Positions 8,131-17,218 of a DNA stretch of 64,000 nt are shown here, piece after piece. The first letter of the stretch is position 1. Each line of letters begins with the position of its first letter. The stretch comes from Desulfosporosinus acididurans (GTDB taxonomy: Bacteria; Bacillota; Desulfitobacteriia; Desulfitobacteriales; Desulfitobacteriaceae). The translations under genes and the position numbers were made by a program. Below the pieces are notes generated by a model that ran no database searches, had not been told where the DNA came from, and saw only the letters and a list, made by a program, of their open reading frames with translations. Location of the stretch: NCBI RefSeq assembly GCF_001029285.1, contig NZ_LDZY01000003.1, forward strand, positions 124,001 through 188,000, written 5' to 3'.

Positions 8131-9741
8131 TTAAACAATTCCCATGATGACCTGAGCAATATTTACTGTATGCTCATCTACAAGATACAGTAAACTAATT
8201 AAGTCTAATACAGCATAACGGAATATCTCTTTATTCCTGATCTCATTGTCTGCCTCATTTTGCGGGTTTTGAGCCAAATAATTAAACTGTAAGGTGCGCT
8301 GCAGGCGAACTGTCTCTGGATGGTCCCGTATCACTTCCCCTGCTGCCTCCGAATCCCAATGCTTTAATGCCTTGACGACAATTACAAGATGCTCGAATAC
8401 TTGTTGATATAACTCATCTAAGTGTTCCCAGCTTTCTTTTTGACCATTTAACTTTTCAAGATGCAATTTCTTAAACAATTGAATCATTGCCATGACTGCA
8501 TCTCCAATATCTTCAAATTCCTTGAGGATAAACTGGATATTCATACTTTCTTCCGCTTGTTCATCCGTTAAGCCTTTTTGAGATAAAATTGCCAAGAAGC
8601 GCATGATGTGTCGGTAATACCAATCCACATGCTCTTCAGCCTTCTCAACGTTCTCTGCTAAATTCTCATTATCCTCTAAATAAGCTTCCGGAATTCTCTG
8701 CAACATTTTAGTACAAATAAAATCTCCTAAAAGACAGATTTCCTGATTCGCCTGTTTCAAGGCAACTGCCGACACTTCCAAGGAATCCTCATCGATAGCC
8801 CTGAATTTTAATTCGCTGTCTTGGCCAGTGCGATCCTGAATCAAACGATTCAAGGCTTTAGCTATTAGGTTATTAAAGGGGAAAAATATTATAACCATGA
8901 AAACCGCAAACAGTAAATGGGCATTCGCCACCTGCCGCTGTACATCGCTCGTTGTCCATTTAATAAGATAGGAAAATTGTGTCATAAAGGGATATACTAA
9001 AACTGCTGCTATGACCTTATAAGCCGTATTCGCTATTGCCGTACGCTTAGCATCCATTTTTTGGGCCGTAATGCTGGTTAGTAACGTTGTTACCGTACCA
9101 CCGATATGTGCACCGATAACTAACGGAACGATAGCAGCCAAGCCTAACAAATGATGACCTGCCAGAGACATCATGATTGCAAAGACACCGGTGCTGCTTT
9201 GAATTACTGTCGTTAAAATCAGCCCTACTATAATTGCTAATAAAGGCCTTGATCCCAATTGGGACAAAAACGTATAGACCTGAGGAATATCGCGAAGCGG
9301 AGCCGAGGCTGTAGACATATCAGCCATCCCGACAAAGATCAAACCAAATCCGATCAGTGATTGGCCTAAATGCTTCCACTGTTTATTTCCTGCAAAATAA
9401 AGTATAAACCCAATAAATAAAGCACCTAAGGCAACATCGAGGATTTGAAAAGCGATAAGCTGAATAGAGATTGATGTTCCTACCGCAGAACCTAAGACAA
9501 TTCCCAAGGCCTGGGCAAGATTGAGCAACCCTGTATTCACAAACTCAACAACTAAAACTGTTGTCGCGGCGCTGCTTTGAAACGCAACTGTCATGATAAC
9601 GCCAAATAAAACCGCTAAAAATTTCTTCTTTGTAATGGACTGTAGGATTTGTTTCAAACGATTGGCAGCAAATTTTTGTAATGCTTCTGAAGTTGTTTGA
9701 ACCCCATACATAAAAATAGCCAATCCACCTAAGAAATACAA
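8131..9741 (-). CDS. Na/Pi cotransporter family protein with PhoU-like C-terminal domain
   Basis: A 536-residue member of the NptA/YjbB Na+/phosphate cotransporter family. The first ~310 residues carry two inverted Na/Pi repeats with the paired QSS motifs (TVAFQSSAATT and TVIQSSTGVFA). The last ~200 residues are a helical PhoU-like cytoplasmic domain. It should import, or possibly export, inorganic phosphate using sodium. The called start is TTG at 9741, about 30 bases from the ribosome site AAGGAG. An in-frame ATT at 9760-9762 lies at the proper 10-base spacing and would add seven residues, so the true start may be this rare codon. A leader hairpin (9828-9870) lies upstream. Confidence 0.88.
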   Translation of the reverse strand: MYFLGGLAIFMYGVQTTSEALQKFAANRLKQILQSITKKKFLAVLFGVIMTVAFQSSAATTVLVVEFVNTGLLNLAQALGIVLGSAVGTSISIQLIAFQILDVALGALFIGFILYFAGNKQWKHLGQSLIGFGLIFVGMADMSTASAPLRDIPQVYTFLSQLGSRPLLAIIVGLILTTVIQSSTGVFAIMMSLAGHHLLGLAAIVPLVIGAHIGGTVTTLLTSITAQKMDAKRTAIANTAYKVIAAVLVYPFMTQFSYLIKWTTSDVQRQVANAHLLFAVFMVIIFFPFNNLIAKALNRLIQDRTGQDSELKFRAIDEDSLEVSAVALKQANQEICLLGDFICTKMLQRIPEAYLEDNENLAENVEKAEEHVDWYYRHIMRFLAILSQKGLTDEQAEESMNIQFILKEFEDIGDAVMAMIQLFKKLHLEKLNGQKESWEHLDELYQQVFEHLVIVVKALKHWDSEAAGEVIRDHPETVRLQRTLQFNYLAQNPQNEADNEIRNKEIFRYAVLDLISLLYLVDEHTVNIAQVIMGIV

Positions 9742-9827
9742 TATAGTCTCTATACTGCTAATACCCTCTCAACTCCTTCCCCAAAATATCACTAAGTAAA
9801 GGTTCTAAGTATCTCGATAAAATAAAA

Positions 9828-9870
9828 AAAGCACAAATAAACCTGTACATACAGATAAATTTGCGGCTTT
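9828..9870 (-). promoter_or_regulatory. Leader hairpin of the Na/Pi transporter transcript (candidate antitermination site)
   Basis: On the minus strand a stem begins GAGAAAGCC and ends GCTTTTTTTATTTT. Arms 9828-9847 and 9850-9870 pair with a few mismatches. It lies in the 5' leader between a TATAAT-like box (9942-9947) and the start codon, and so looks like a leader terminator. It resembles the leader hairpins at 15062 and 17018. The rest of the 9763-10069 gap is AT-rich and shows nothing else. Confidence 0.55.
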
Positions 9871-10069
9871 CTCTATACCTCTTGCCTAGCCTATCAAATT
9901 TTGTAAAGACTCAAAAAATAAAAAAATATCTTATCATTTCCATTATAATATAAAATCACCGTTTTATAAATACATCGATTTCTTAAAACAACTGAACTAT
10001 TCCACGCGAGCCTTCTCAACTATAATGAATACTTCGTTAAACTATGAATAGAGTCCTGCAGATACCGGT

Positions 10070-11293
10070 CTATAAATCATACGCTCTTATCAGGTACCAC
10101 ACAGGATGCTCTGTTTTAACACCGGACCCATGCTGAATTTGAACCTGACACCCTCCGCATTCAGTGGTCATTGTCTGAAATCTCCCCTCCGCAACTCCTT
10201 GTTGAACGCTCTGATACAATGGTTTCCCGATTTGCATGGCTATATCATACTTTTCTTCTTTAAAACCGTAACTTCCAGATAAGCCACAGCATCCGGCGTC
10301 GAGATCTTGGATCTGCACTCCGGGAATTAAGCGCAGCAAGCGCACCGAGGGCGTACCAATTCCTTGAGTCTTTAAATGGCAAGGCGCATGATAACCTAGA
10401 GAAACCGGCACCGATTGAAAGTCTTCACGGAGCTCTCCCCGTTCGTGCAGCTCCCACAGGAACTCAAATAAGTCATACGTTTGCTGTCCGATGTATTCTG
10501 CGCCTGCGGCAGCAAGTTCAGGATATTCTTCCTTAAGTGCCAAACCACAGCTGGTACAAGAAGTAATAACAGGTAGGCCGGCCTTCAAATACGGCTCCAT
10601 AAGGGCCAGGTTCTTCTTGGCGTTTTCTCTTCCACGAGAAAAGTAACCGTTGGCTTGCAGCGGAACTCCACAGCAGTGGAAATTAGGAACAATCACTTGG
10701 TAACCATTGTGCTCTAATACTTTAACAACCGCCTGTGCCGTCTGGGCATCATTATACTTGGCAAAACAACCGGGAAAATAGACGACCTGTTTGTCTGATT
10801 GGACAAAGCTTCCTTGAGGTTTGAATTTGGTATGATACGAAGGCAGAGGGGCATGACGACTGAGACCCAAGATCTGTTCCATCAAAACACGCATTAAAGA
10901 TATACTTAGCACTGTATTTGTCATACTCGGCCAGATTGTACCCAAGCGGCCTAAATATTCCGCTCTGCCCAAGACGAGATCTCGGAATCTGTGTTGGAGT
11001 GTCTTCCCGTCACTATGCTTACTCTGTTTGGCTCTTTCCCTGGCTCCCAGGATCATTGATGTAATTCTTACACCGGAGGGACAGGTTACCTCACAGGTCT
11101 TGCAATTTGAACAATAATTAAGACATTTTATATCCATCTCGATTCCTTCAAGTCTAAATCGTTCGGCATCCGGTCCAACACTCTTCGGACCCGGGAAAAG
11201 TGGGTTCACTGCGGCTACCGGACACAGAGCTGTACAAGCGCTGCATTTAATACAAGCATCCAAATTTTTAACGTTGTCCTGTTTCAGATCCAT
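10070..11293 (-). CDS. glpC: Anaerobic glycerol-3-phosphate dehydrogenase subunit C (first copy)
   Basis: A 407-residue iron-sulfur subunit that hands electrons from GlpAB to the quinone pool at the membrane. Two 4Fe-4S motifs are visible near the N-terminus (CIKCSACTALCP and CSNCKTCEVTCP). Two CCG domains follow (FHCCGVP and CCGLSGSYGFK), as in HdrB-like proteins. The start at 11293 lies 15 bases past glpB, so the genes are co-transcribed as HAD-glpA-glpB-glpC. A second copy at 25564-26811 is roughly 60 percent identical by eye. Confidence 0.93.
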   Translation of the reverse strand: MDLKQDNVKNLDACIKCSACTALCPVAAVNPLFPGPKSVGPDAERFRLEGIEMDIKCLNYCSNCKTCEVTCPSGVRITSMILGARERAKQSKHSDGKTLQHRFRDLVLGRAEYLGRLGTIWPSMTNTVLSISLMRVLMEQILGLSRHAPLPSYHTKFKPQGSFVQSDKQVVYFPGCFAKYNDAQTAQAVVKVLEHNGYQVIVPNFHCCGVPLQANGYFSRGRENAKKNLALMEPYLKAGLPVITSCTSCGLALKEEYPELAAAGAEYIGQQTYDLFEFLWELHERGELREDFQSVPVSLGYHAPCHLKTQGIGTPSVRLLRLIPGVQIQDLDAGCCGLSGSYGFKEEKYDIAMQIGKPLYQSVQQGVAEGRFQTMTTECGGCQVQIQHGSGVKTEHPVWYLIRAYDL

Positions 11294-11308
11294 TATCCCG
11301 CATCCTTT

Positions 11309-12541
11309 CTATAAGATCTCTCCGGCTAACCATCCGGAAGCGAGTGACACCCCTCCGCCACAATGATCCAACCAGGGATCCCAATGAGCCAATAGGCGCC
11401 CAACGATCCGAACATTATCGAAGAGCGGTTCCTGATTTCCGGCAGCGAGCGGACGAAGTTCAGGATCAACCTCAACCCCCATCTTGGCATAGGGCTGTTC
11501 ACCTAAAAATTCACTGTTTGTCCATTGAGCAGGTACGTATAAAGGCAGCCCCATAACAGACTCATTTGCATCTTTAGGCCCTACCTGAATTCCTCCTCCG
11601 AAAATGCCACCCGTCGCCAGGATAAATGACTGCGCAGAAAAAGTGACATCTTTGCCTTTGCTCTTTACAATGACCGTATGACAGCGTTTCCCTTGAAACT
11701 CTACTTTCTTGACACCGGTCCCCACAAGTAATTCCCCGCCAAGTGCTTTAAACTTCTGTTTCAAGGCTTCATACAGGAACTGTCCGCTGGCAGAAGGCGG
11801 AAAAGCAGTCATTTCGACGATTGGCAAGGGAACTTCCTCGAGAACTCCTTTTAAGACATTTGAAAAACATGCTGCCAACCCAGGAAAGATAATTGCGCTC
11901 TTTTCGCCTTGCTTTTCGCCTGAAGTTGCCCCAGAGGAACTACAAGCCATTTCTTCGGTAAGTTTACCTAGGATATTTTTTAAATTGACTGCTCCCTGAT
12001 CTGAACGCCAGTATTTTGCATAATCCATTCCCGTTATTAATTTTCCAGAATTACGCCAAATGTCAAAGGCTTCAACTGCAACAGGGTATATCTCAATCTT
12101 GGCTTTGGAATAAACTCGCTCTAACTTGGCTTTGATGACCTCCGGAAAAAAGTCTTTCATTCCTTCGGGAGCTATCAGCACAATTTCCTTGGCTTTCTGC
12201 AAAACTCCCGCATTTAGCCCAGTTGGCACCAAATCGGCCTCTCTCGGGGAGCCTAAAGGAGTAAGTACCTGCTGGGAATTCTGCCATGCTCCTTGATAAT
12301 CCGGAAAAAGCCTTTGAAAATACTCCATTCCCGCTCGCACCACTGTTTCACCCATTAAAGCATACGGATGATTCTTTTCTTCCTTTAGGCGTTCAACATC
12401 TCCAAAATCCATAACCCCCGAACTATAGGTCAAGCTTCCCACGCCTTCAGAAATCACCAGCATCCGCTTGCCTTTTTCAGATGCCCGAATTCCTGCTATA
12501 AGCCCGGAGAGGCCCCCACCAATGACAATTCCATCCCACAT
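11309..12541 (-). CDS. glpB: Anaerobic glycerol-3-phosphate dehydrogenase subunit B (first copy)
   Basis: A 410-residue flavoprotein with an N-terminal dinucleotide-binding motif (GGGLSGLIAGIRA) and a C-terminal region ending in CGGGVSLASGWLAG, both as in GlpB. In the GlpABC complex it is thought to bind FMN and relay electrons from the FAD of GlpA to the iron-sulfur subunit. It is 12 bases downstream of glpA and 15 bases upstream of glpC. It is paralogous to the gene at 26850-28097. Confidence 0.92.
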   Translation of the reverse strand: MWDGIVIGGGLSGLIAGIRASEKGKRMLVISEGVGSLTYSSGVMDFGDVERLKEEKNHPYALMGETVVRAGMEYFQRLFPDYQGAWQNSQQVLTPLGSPREADLVPTGLNAGVLQKAKEIVLIAPEGMKDFFPEVIKAKLERVYSKAKIEIYPVAVEAFDIWRNSGKLITGMDYAKYWRSDQGAVNLKNILGKLTEEMACSSSGATSGEKQGEKSAIIFPGLAACFSNVLKGVLEEVPLPIVEMTAFPPSASGQFLYEALKQKFKALGGELLVGTGVKKVEFQGKRCHTVIVKSKGKDVTFSAQSFILATGGIFGGGIQVGPKDANESVMGLPLYVPAQWTNSEFLGEQPYAKMGVEVDPELRPLAAGNQEPLFDNVRIVGRLLAHWDPWLDHCGGGVSLASGWLAGEIL

Positions 12542-12553
12542 GGGAATACCTCC

Positions 12554-14170
12554 TTATTCACCTCGGTTATCGTTCAGCTGAAGGATACTTGCATAAATCG
12601 CCCGAGTTAACTCCGTTTCCCTCAGCTGTTGTCCCCAGAGAACCGGGTGGATTCCTTTCCAGCGCTGATTAATAAAGAGTGTCAATTCTTTTTCTATAGG
12701 GTCATATTTCCCCTTATCCTTCCATAACAAGGGCAGGGCACGGTAAGTACAGAAGGCTCCTTGGCAAGTTCCCATACCTAAGCGTGTCTTACGCCGTATG
12801 TCTGCTAAATGATGTGTATCTTGGTCTGAAGCTATCTTTTCAACTTCTGCAACACTGACCATTTCACATTCGCAAAGCATTTTTCCTTTGCCGGGGTTTC
12901 GTTCAATCTCTGCCAAAACACTGTCAGCATCCTCACCCAGGCGATCAATCATTTTTTCAGCAGCAGCACAGGGCAAAAGCCGCCGTGCTTTTTCATGAAC
13001 GGTATTGGGGACCTCTGACAAACATTCCTCTGCCGTGCGGCAAGGTGTGGCATTTCCTAACTTATCGGAAACCCAATCCGTAACCTTCTCAGCCATTAGC
13101 CGATAAGTGGTAAACTTTCCGCCAACGATGCTCACAATCCCACGAACTCCATCTCGGAGCTCATGGTCAAGTAAGGCGAACGTTCGGCTGACTTCCCGGC
13201 CTTCTTCCGCTGCCCCTGGAACATCACTGTCTTCCCGATGAAGAGGCCGAACTCCGGCAAAAGCCCTTATAACTCGATATTTTTCCAGCTCAGGCAACAC
13301 CTCTTCTCCTATTGCCAACAACTTCCTTGCTTCTTCCTTTAAGGGACTGTTTTCTCGGGGAGAATCAACAATTTCCGAAGTCGTTCCTAAAATCGTTATC
13401 GTTTCATGGGGAACAAAAATATCTCCATCTCCAGGCGTATGCAGCCGATTGATAACCCGTTGGAAGAGTCGTTGATTAAATGCCAATAGCGTTCCTTTGT
13501 CGCAAATGACCTCTAATGAAACCCCCGCGAAAGCAGCAATCTTAGATGCCCATGCTCCCGCCGCATTGACAACAATTTTGCAAGAGATCGTCAACATTTC
13601 TCCATTCAAAAGGTTTCGAGCGATCACACCCGTAACCCTTCGGTCCTCAAATTGAAAGCTCTCAACTTGATGGTAGGTTTTATAGTGTCCACCATAACGT
13701 TTAGCGGATTTCGCATTCGCCCAAACAAGTTTAAAACCATCAACCGCGGCATCGGGAACTTCGAATACCCTTACTATTTCCTTACTTAACAAAGGTTCTT
13801 TTTCATAGGCCTCGGATAGAGGCACTTCATGGATCGGAATTTGGGCTTGAGCACATCCTTTAATCCATTGCTCAACAAACGACGAATCATCCTCAACCGT
13901 CTGTACGAACCAGCCGCCTGTGTTGGATATGCAAGGTGCTGCAATTTTCTTGAGAATCAGATTCTCCTCAATGCATTCCGAAGCGGAAATGGGATCCTTT
14001 ACTGCGTAACGTGCCCCGCTGTGCAGTAATCCATGAAACCTAGAGCTTGTTCCATGAGCGAGATCACCCTGTTCTAAAAGTAAAGCAGTAATCCCCCGCA
14101 TGCTTAAATCCCGTAATATTCCTACCCCAGTTGCGCCGCCTCCAACGATGACAACCTCATAATCGATCAT
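12554..14170 (-). CDS. glpA: Anaerobic glycerol-3-phosphate dehydrogenase subunit A (first copy)
   Basis: A 538-residue FAD-dependent enzyme that oxidises glycerol-3-phosphate to dihydroxyacetone phosphate. The FAD motif VGGGATGVGILRD is at residues 8-20 and the family stretch HGTSSRFHGLLHSG follows. The C-terminal ~100 residues carry a BFD-like [2Fe-2S] region (CECEMV and GTCQGAFC), which separates GlpA from aerobic GlpD. The ATG at 14170 has GAGGTGGAGG before it. It follows the HAD phosphatase gene by 38 bases. The paralogue at 28094-29713 is very similar in the first 100 residues. Confidence 0.95.
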   Translation of the reverse strand: MIDYEVVIVGGGATGVGILRDLSMRGITALLLEQGDLAHGTSSRFHGLLHSGARYAVKDPISASECIEENLILKKIAAPCISNTGGWFVQTVEDDSSFVEQWIKGCAQAQIPIHEVPLSEAYEKEPLLSKEIVRVFEVPDAAVDGFKLVWANAKSAKRYGGHYKTYHQVESFQFEDRRVTGVIARNLLNGEMLTISCKIVVNAAGAWASKIAAFAGVSLEVICDKGTLLAFNQRLFQRVINRLHTPGDGDIFVPHETITILGTTSEIVDSPRENSPLKEEARKLLAIGEEVLPELEKYRVIRAFAGVRPLHREDSDVPGAAEEGREVSRTFALLDHELRDGVRGIVSIVGGKFTTYRLMAEKVTDWVSDKLGNATPCRTAEECLSEVPNTVHEKARRLLPCAAAEKMIDRLGEDADSVLAEIERNPGKGKMLCECEMVSVAEVEKIASDQDTHHLADIRRKTRLGMGTCQGAFCTYRALPLLWKDKGKYDPIEKELTLFINQRWKGIHPVLWGQQLRETELTRAIYASILQLNDNRGE

Positions 14171-14208
14171 GTGTCCTCCACCTCTTCTTTGATAGTGCCA
14201 GTGAAGCG

Positions 14209-15018
14209 TTATTCAATAATTTCATTACAAACTTTTGGCAGTTCGCGAACAGAATTTATTGTAAAATCAGGCTGCACACCGTTCGCTGGAATAACTGTCT
14301 TAGACTCTTTAAACCCAGGGTTTACCCAGATCGTTTTCATTCCGCCTTCGCTACCGAACTGTATATCAGTTGTCAGCCTGTCCCCAATTACTATGCAATG
14401 GTCTCTTGTAATTCCTAAATCCTCTATTATTTGCAGCGCTAAATCCTTGGATGGCTTACCGAAAATCATTTCAACTTTTCGCCCAGTCGTAGCCTCAAAA
14501 GCTGCGATAATTGCTCCTGCATCAGGTAAGCCATCATTCCGGTAAGGGCATACTGGATCGGGATTCGTGGCAATAAATGCAGCGCCCTTTTTCAGGGCAC
14601 GATGCCCGTTGAGCAGCTTTTCGTAATTCAATGTTGTATCAAAACTAACAAGTACAGTTTCCGCTGAGGAGTCTGCAGAAATTGCTATGCCGGCTTTTGT
14701 AAGCTGCTCAATCAGCTCCTGTTCACCAATTACATAGAGGCGGCCATACTTTTGCTTTCGCTTTTTTAGGTAGTTGGCTGTGATTACTGCAGAAGTAATT
14801 ACTTCTTCTGGAAGGGCGTATATCCCTAGTCCCTTTAATTTTTTTACATAATATTCAACACTAAAACGAGGATTATTAGTAAGAAATCTAACCTTTGCAT
14901 CTTTAGACCTTATCCATTCCAAAGCAGATGGTGCACCCTCGATAATTTCATCACCTATGTATAGTGTTCCGTCGAGATCAAATATAAAGGCATATCCGCT
15001 AAGGTCGTCGTTAAGCAT
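14209..15018 (-). CDS. HAD-IIA family sugar-phosphatase-like hydrolase
   Basis: A 269-residue HAD hydrolase of the NagD/pNPPase class. The nucleophile motif FDLDGTLY is at residues 13-20, motif II is TNNPR, and GDRLTTDI near residue 217 carries the terminal aspartates. A cap of the C2 type lies between. Family members act on small phosphate esters such as glycerol-3-phosphate or phosphoglycolate. As the first gene of a glpABC operon, a role as a glycerol-3-phosphate phosphatase or overflow valve is reasonable but inferred. The gene has a long leader with a hairpin and a consensus promoter. Confidence 0.85.
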   Translation of the reverse strand: MLNDDLSGYAFIFDLDGTLYIGDEIIEGAPSALEWIRSKDAKVRFLTNNPRFSVEYYVKKLKGLGIYALPEEVITSAVITANYLKKRKQKYGRLYVIGEQELIEQLTKAGIAISADSSAETVLVSFDTTLNYEKLLNGHRALKKGAAFIATNPDPVCPYRNDGLPDAGAIIAAFEATTGRKVEMIFGKPSKDLALQIIEDLGITRDHCIVIGDRLTTDIQFGSEGGMKTIWVNPGFKESKTVIPANGVQPDFTINSVRELPKVCNEIIE

Positions 15019-15061
15019 TATTCAACCCCCTTATTTCTAAGCTAAGACATCGTTAAAACAA

Positions 15062-15114
15062 AAAACCGCAACCTTATCTATCCTTTCAAGAAGGAAATTT
15101 AAGGCTACGGTTTT
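15062..15114 (-). promoter_or_regulatory. Leader hairpin of the HAD-glpABC operon (candidate antitermination site)
   Basis: Arms of 24 bases (15062-15085 and 15091-15114) pair with few mismatches. On the minus strand the structure starts GAGAAAACCG and ends CGGTTTTTTGTTTT. It sits between the promoter at 15245 and the first gene, so as a terminator it would block the operon unless bypassed. GlpP, encoded at 24872, is the obvious candidate antiterminator. Confidence 0.65.
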
Positions 15115-15244
15115 CTCACATCTCCAAACCATAGTTTTCCACAGCTTTTGTTTTTCTGATGACTAACGAGGCCATTTTTAATCCACGGAATTTCATTAAA
15201 AAATATGGATTACAATCATATAATCCTTCACCGAGTATTTTTGT

Positions 15245-15273
15245 AGTATACCTTAGTCTTCAATTGATGTCAA
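15245..15273 (-). promoter_or_regulatory. Promoter of the HAD-glpABC operon
   Basis: TTGACA (15268-15273) and TATACT (15245-15250) on the minus strand, exactly 17 bases apart. The transcript would have about 220 bases of leader containing the hairpin at 15062-15114. No other feature is seen in the 15019-15420 gap apart from this, the hairpin and the MFS terminator. Confidence 0.75.
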
Positions 15274-15355
15274 CGCAGATCTTTGGTTAAATCATTGCTG
15301 ATGCTGGTGTATGACCGACTTCGGCACGTAGTCCCGCTTGATGTGATGAAGCAGG

Positions 15356-15415
15356 AAAAGCTTGAACGCCTTGCAAATACCAGAGTACCGACAAACACAA
15401 GGCATTCAAGCTTTT
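15356..15415 (-). terminator. Terminator between MFS gene and HAD operon
   Basis: An 18-base inverted repeat (15356-15373 and 15398-15415, one G-U pair) immediately downstream of the MFS stop codon; T-runs flank it on both strands. Confidence 0.7.
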
Positions 15416-15420
15416 TAAAA

Positions 15421-16833
15421 TCAACGTGCTGTCGTTTGCAGTCTTATTTCCTCTCTAACTTCTTCGTCCTCTCGTTCAATGTCTTTACCAACGGGTTCCC
15501 ATTTAATAATTAATGCTGAAATCAAGCCAATTAGTGGAGCTAATGATAAAATAAGCATGGTTTTGGAAAGTCCGAAGTTCGTAAGAATAATAGGAAAAGC
15601 GAACGTACCAATCATACTGCCTAAGCGACTTGATCCCTCAACGAACCCTGAACCGAGTCCACGAAGGCTTGTTGGAAATGATAACGCCCCCATAGTCATT
15701 CCATTTGACCCTGGACCAGCCGAGTGTCCAAAGAGAAATAAAGCGACTAATAACGCTATGACCCACATCGGGACCCCACCATATGAAAATCCGATAGAAA
15801 GCATGGCGATAATAACAATTACGTAACCAAAAATTGACAGTTTGCGCGAACCCAGCTTAAATGTTAATTGAGCTCCGATAAACCCACCGAGAATCCCTGC
15901 CAAATTAATTAAAGCTGTTCCGCCAAGACTCTGCAGTTTCCCTTCACCCATTACAAAGACTGCGATAAGCGGAATGTATAATCCTACAGCATAATACTGC
16001 AAGCTTTGGGTCGTTTTTATAGCAGTTGCCAATATTGTGCGTGGCCTATATCTTTTGTTAAAGAGGATCTTTAAAGGTACTTTTTTCAGATGTTTGTCTT
16101 CGCTTACATCTGGTTGTTCCAATTTAACCTTAATTTTGTAGGTTTTTTCTAAAATCTCCGTTGCCTCTTTTAAGGGCAAATTTTTCGCTGCCCACATTGG
16201 ACTTTCCTTTAAGAACATTAACCGCAGAATCAGAACAGCCAGAGCAATGAGTCCACCCCCAGCTACACTCCATCTCCATAATGTATTTCCAGTACCTAAA
16301 CTATAAAGTCCTATTACCACTAAAGCCGAAGATGTTGTGGCAAGATACCAAAACACTTGCCAATAATTAGTGTACTTCCCTCTTGATTTGAAATTACTAA
16401 GCTCTGTAATAAAGCTAAATGCTATGGGGACATCAATTCCAATTCCAATCCCCAGAAAAAATCTGAAAAAGCCCAGAATCTGCGGACTAGGGGATAAAGC
16501 GGCGCCGAAAGAACTTATCACGAGTAATATTAAATCAATTAGAAACATCAATTTGCGTCCAAATCGATCTGTGTATAGTCCTCCTACAAGCGCTCCAATC
16601 ATCCCTCCGAAAGGCATTATCGTCATAATAACCGACAAACCAGCAGCTGTTAGGTGGAATTGCTTGATTAATTGATCGGTGGCTGTTCCTAAGATGGTCA
16701 GATCGTAGGCTTCTAGGAAGATACCCCCAAGTGCAATCAGAACAAGCATGAATGCACGTTTTTGAGTAGGATTCTGATCAATAAATCGGATAATATCATC
16801 TTTTGTTTTAACGACAAATTCACCGTTTTTCAT
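15421..16833 (-). CDS. MFS transporter, sugar-porter-like
   Basis: A 470-residue major facilitator with 12 predicted membrane helices. The loop 2-3 signature is GGLYTDRFGRK and LKESPMW follows helix 6, as in the sugar porter and related MFS groups. A cytoplasmic loop of about 60 residues lies between helices 6 and 7. The substrate is unknown. The gene is preceded by a promoter and a leader hairpin like that of the glpABC operon, so a glycerol-, glycerol-phosphate- or polyol-related substrate is a fair guess. It does not look like a standard GlpT. Confidence 0.82.
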   Translation of the reverse strand: MKNGEFVVKTKDDIIRFIDQNPTQKRAFMLVLIALGGIFLEAYDLTILGTATDQLIKQFHLTAAGLSVIMTIMPFGGMIGALVGGLYTDRFGRKLMFLIDLILLVISSFGAALSPSPQILGFFRFFLGIGIGIDVPIAFSFITELSNFKSRGKYTNYWQVFWYLATTSSALVVIGLYSLGTGNTLWRWSVAGGGLIALAVLILRLMFLKESPMWAAKNLPLKEATEILEKTYKIKVKLEQPDVSEDKHLKKVPLKILFNKRYRPRTILATAIKTTQSLQYYAVGLYIPLIAVFVMGEGKLQSLGGTALINLAGILGGFIGAQLTFKLGSRKLSIFGYVIVIIAMLSIGFSYGGVPMWVIALLVALFLFGHSAGPGSNGMTMGALSFPTSLRGLGSGFVEGSSRLGSMIGTFAFPIILTNFGLSKTMLILSLAPLIGLISALIIKWEPVGKDIEREDEEVREEIRLQTTAR

Positions 16834-17017
16834 GCTAACCCCCCTCTTTCAATGAATTAAAATTAGTTCGCCAATACTCGCTTTTTCACCCCCTGACATA
16901 TTACCGTTGCGCTTCGTAATACTCATAATTCAGCATACTTTCTTGTATCCATTTTTTTATAATTACGCTTCATTGTGAATTACGAAATGGACATTACAAG
17001 CTGGTAAAGATAAAATA

Positions 17018-17069
17018 AAAAGCCTTCTTCTAAGGCATACGTTCCCGTACGTCTTAAAAAAAGGCTTTT
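17018..17069 (-). promoter_or_regulatory. Leader hairpin of the MFS transcript (candidate antitermination site)
   Basis: AAAAGCCTT (minus strand) pairs with AAGGCTTTT (arms 17061-17069 and 17018-17026), with an inner stem around ACGTACG/CGTATG. The structure begins GAGAAAAGCC and ends GGCTTTTTATTTTATC, almost the same ends as the Na/Pi transporter leader hairpin. Confidence 0.65.
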
Positions 17070-17121
17070 CTCTTTAAACTCCAGCCAATCCATATACAGC
17101 ATTAACAGTAATTATGGCTTA

Positions 17122-17150
17122 ATATTAGCACAATTTTGAATAATTGTCAA
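17122..17150 (-). promoter_or_regulatory. Promoter of the MFS gene
   Basis: TTGACA (17145-17150) and TAATAT (17122-17127) on the minus strand with 17-base spacing. It gives a leader of roughly 280 bases that contains the hairpin at 17018-17069. Nothing else is visible in the 16834-17218 gap except the tmRNA terminator. Confidence 0.7.
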
Positions 17151-17183
17151 GCAGACCCTGGTCTTTACCCCATAAAAACAGTT

Positions 17184-17206
17184 AAACCCGCATGAAATGC
17201 GGGTTT
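17184..17206 (-). terminator. Terminator of tmRNA
   Basis: A 10-base perfect stem (AAACCCGCAT / ATGCGGGTTT) with a 3-base loop, 13 bases past the CCA end of the tmRNA. Confidence 0.85.
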
Positions 17207-17218
17207 TCAGACAAATTA

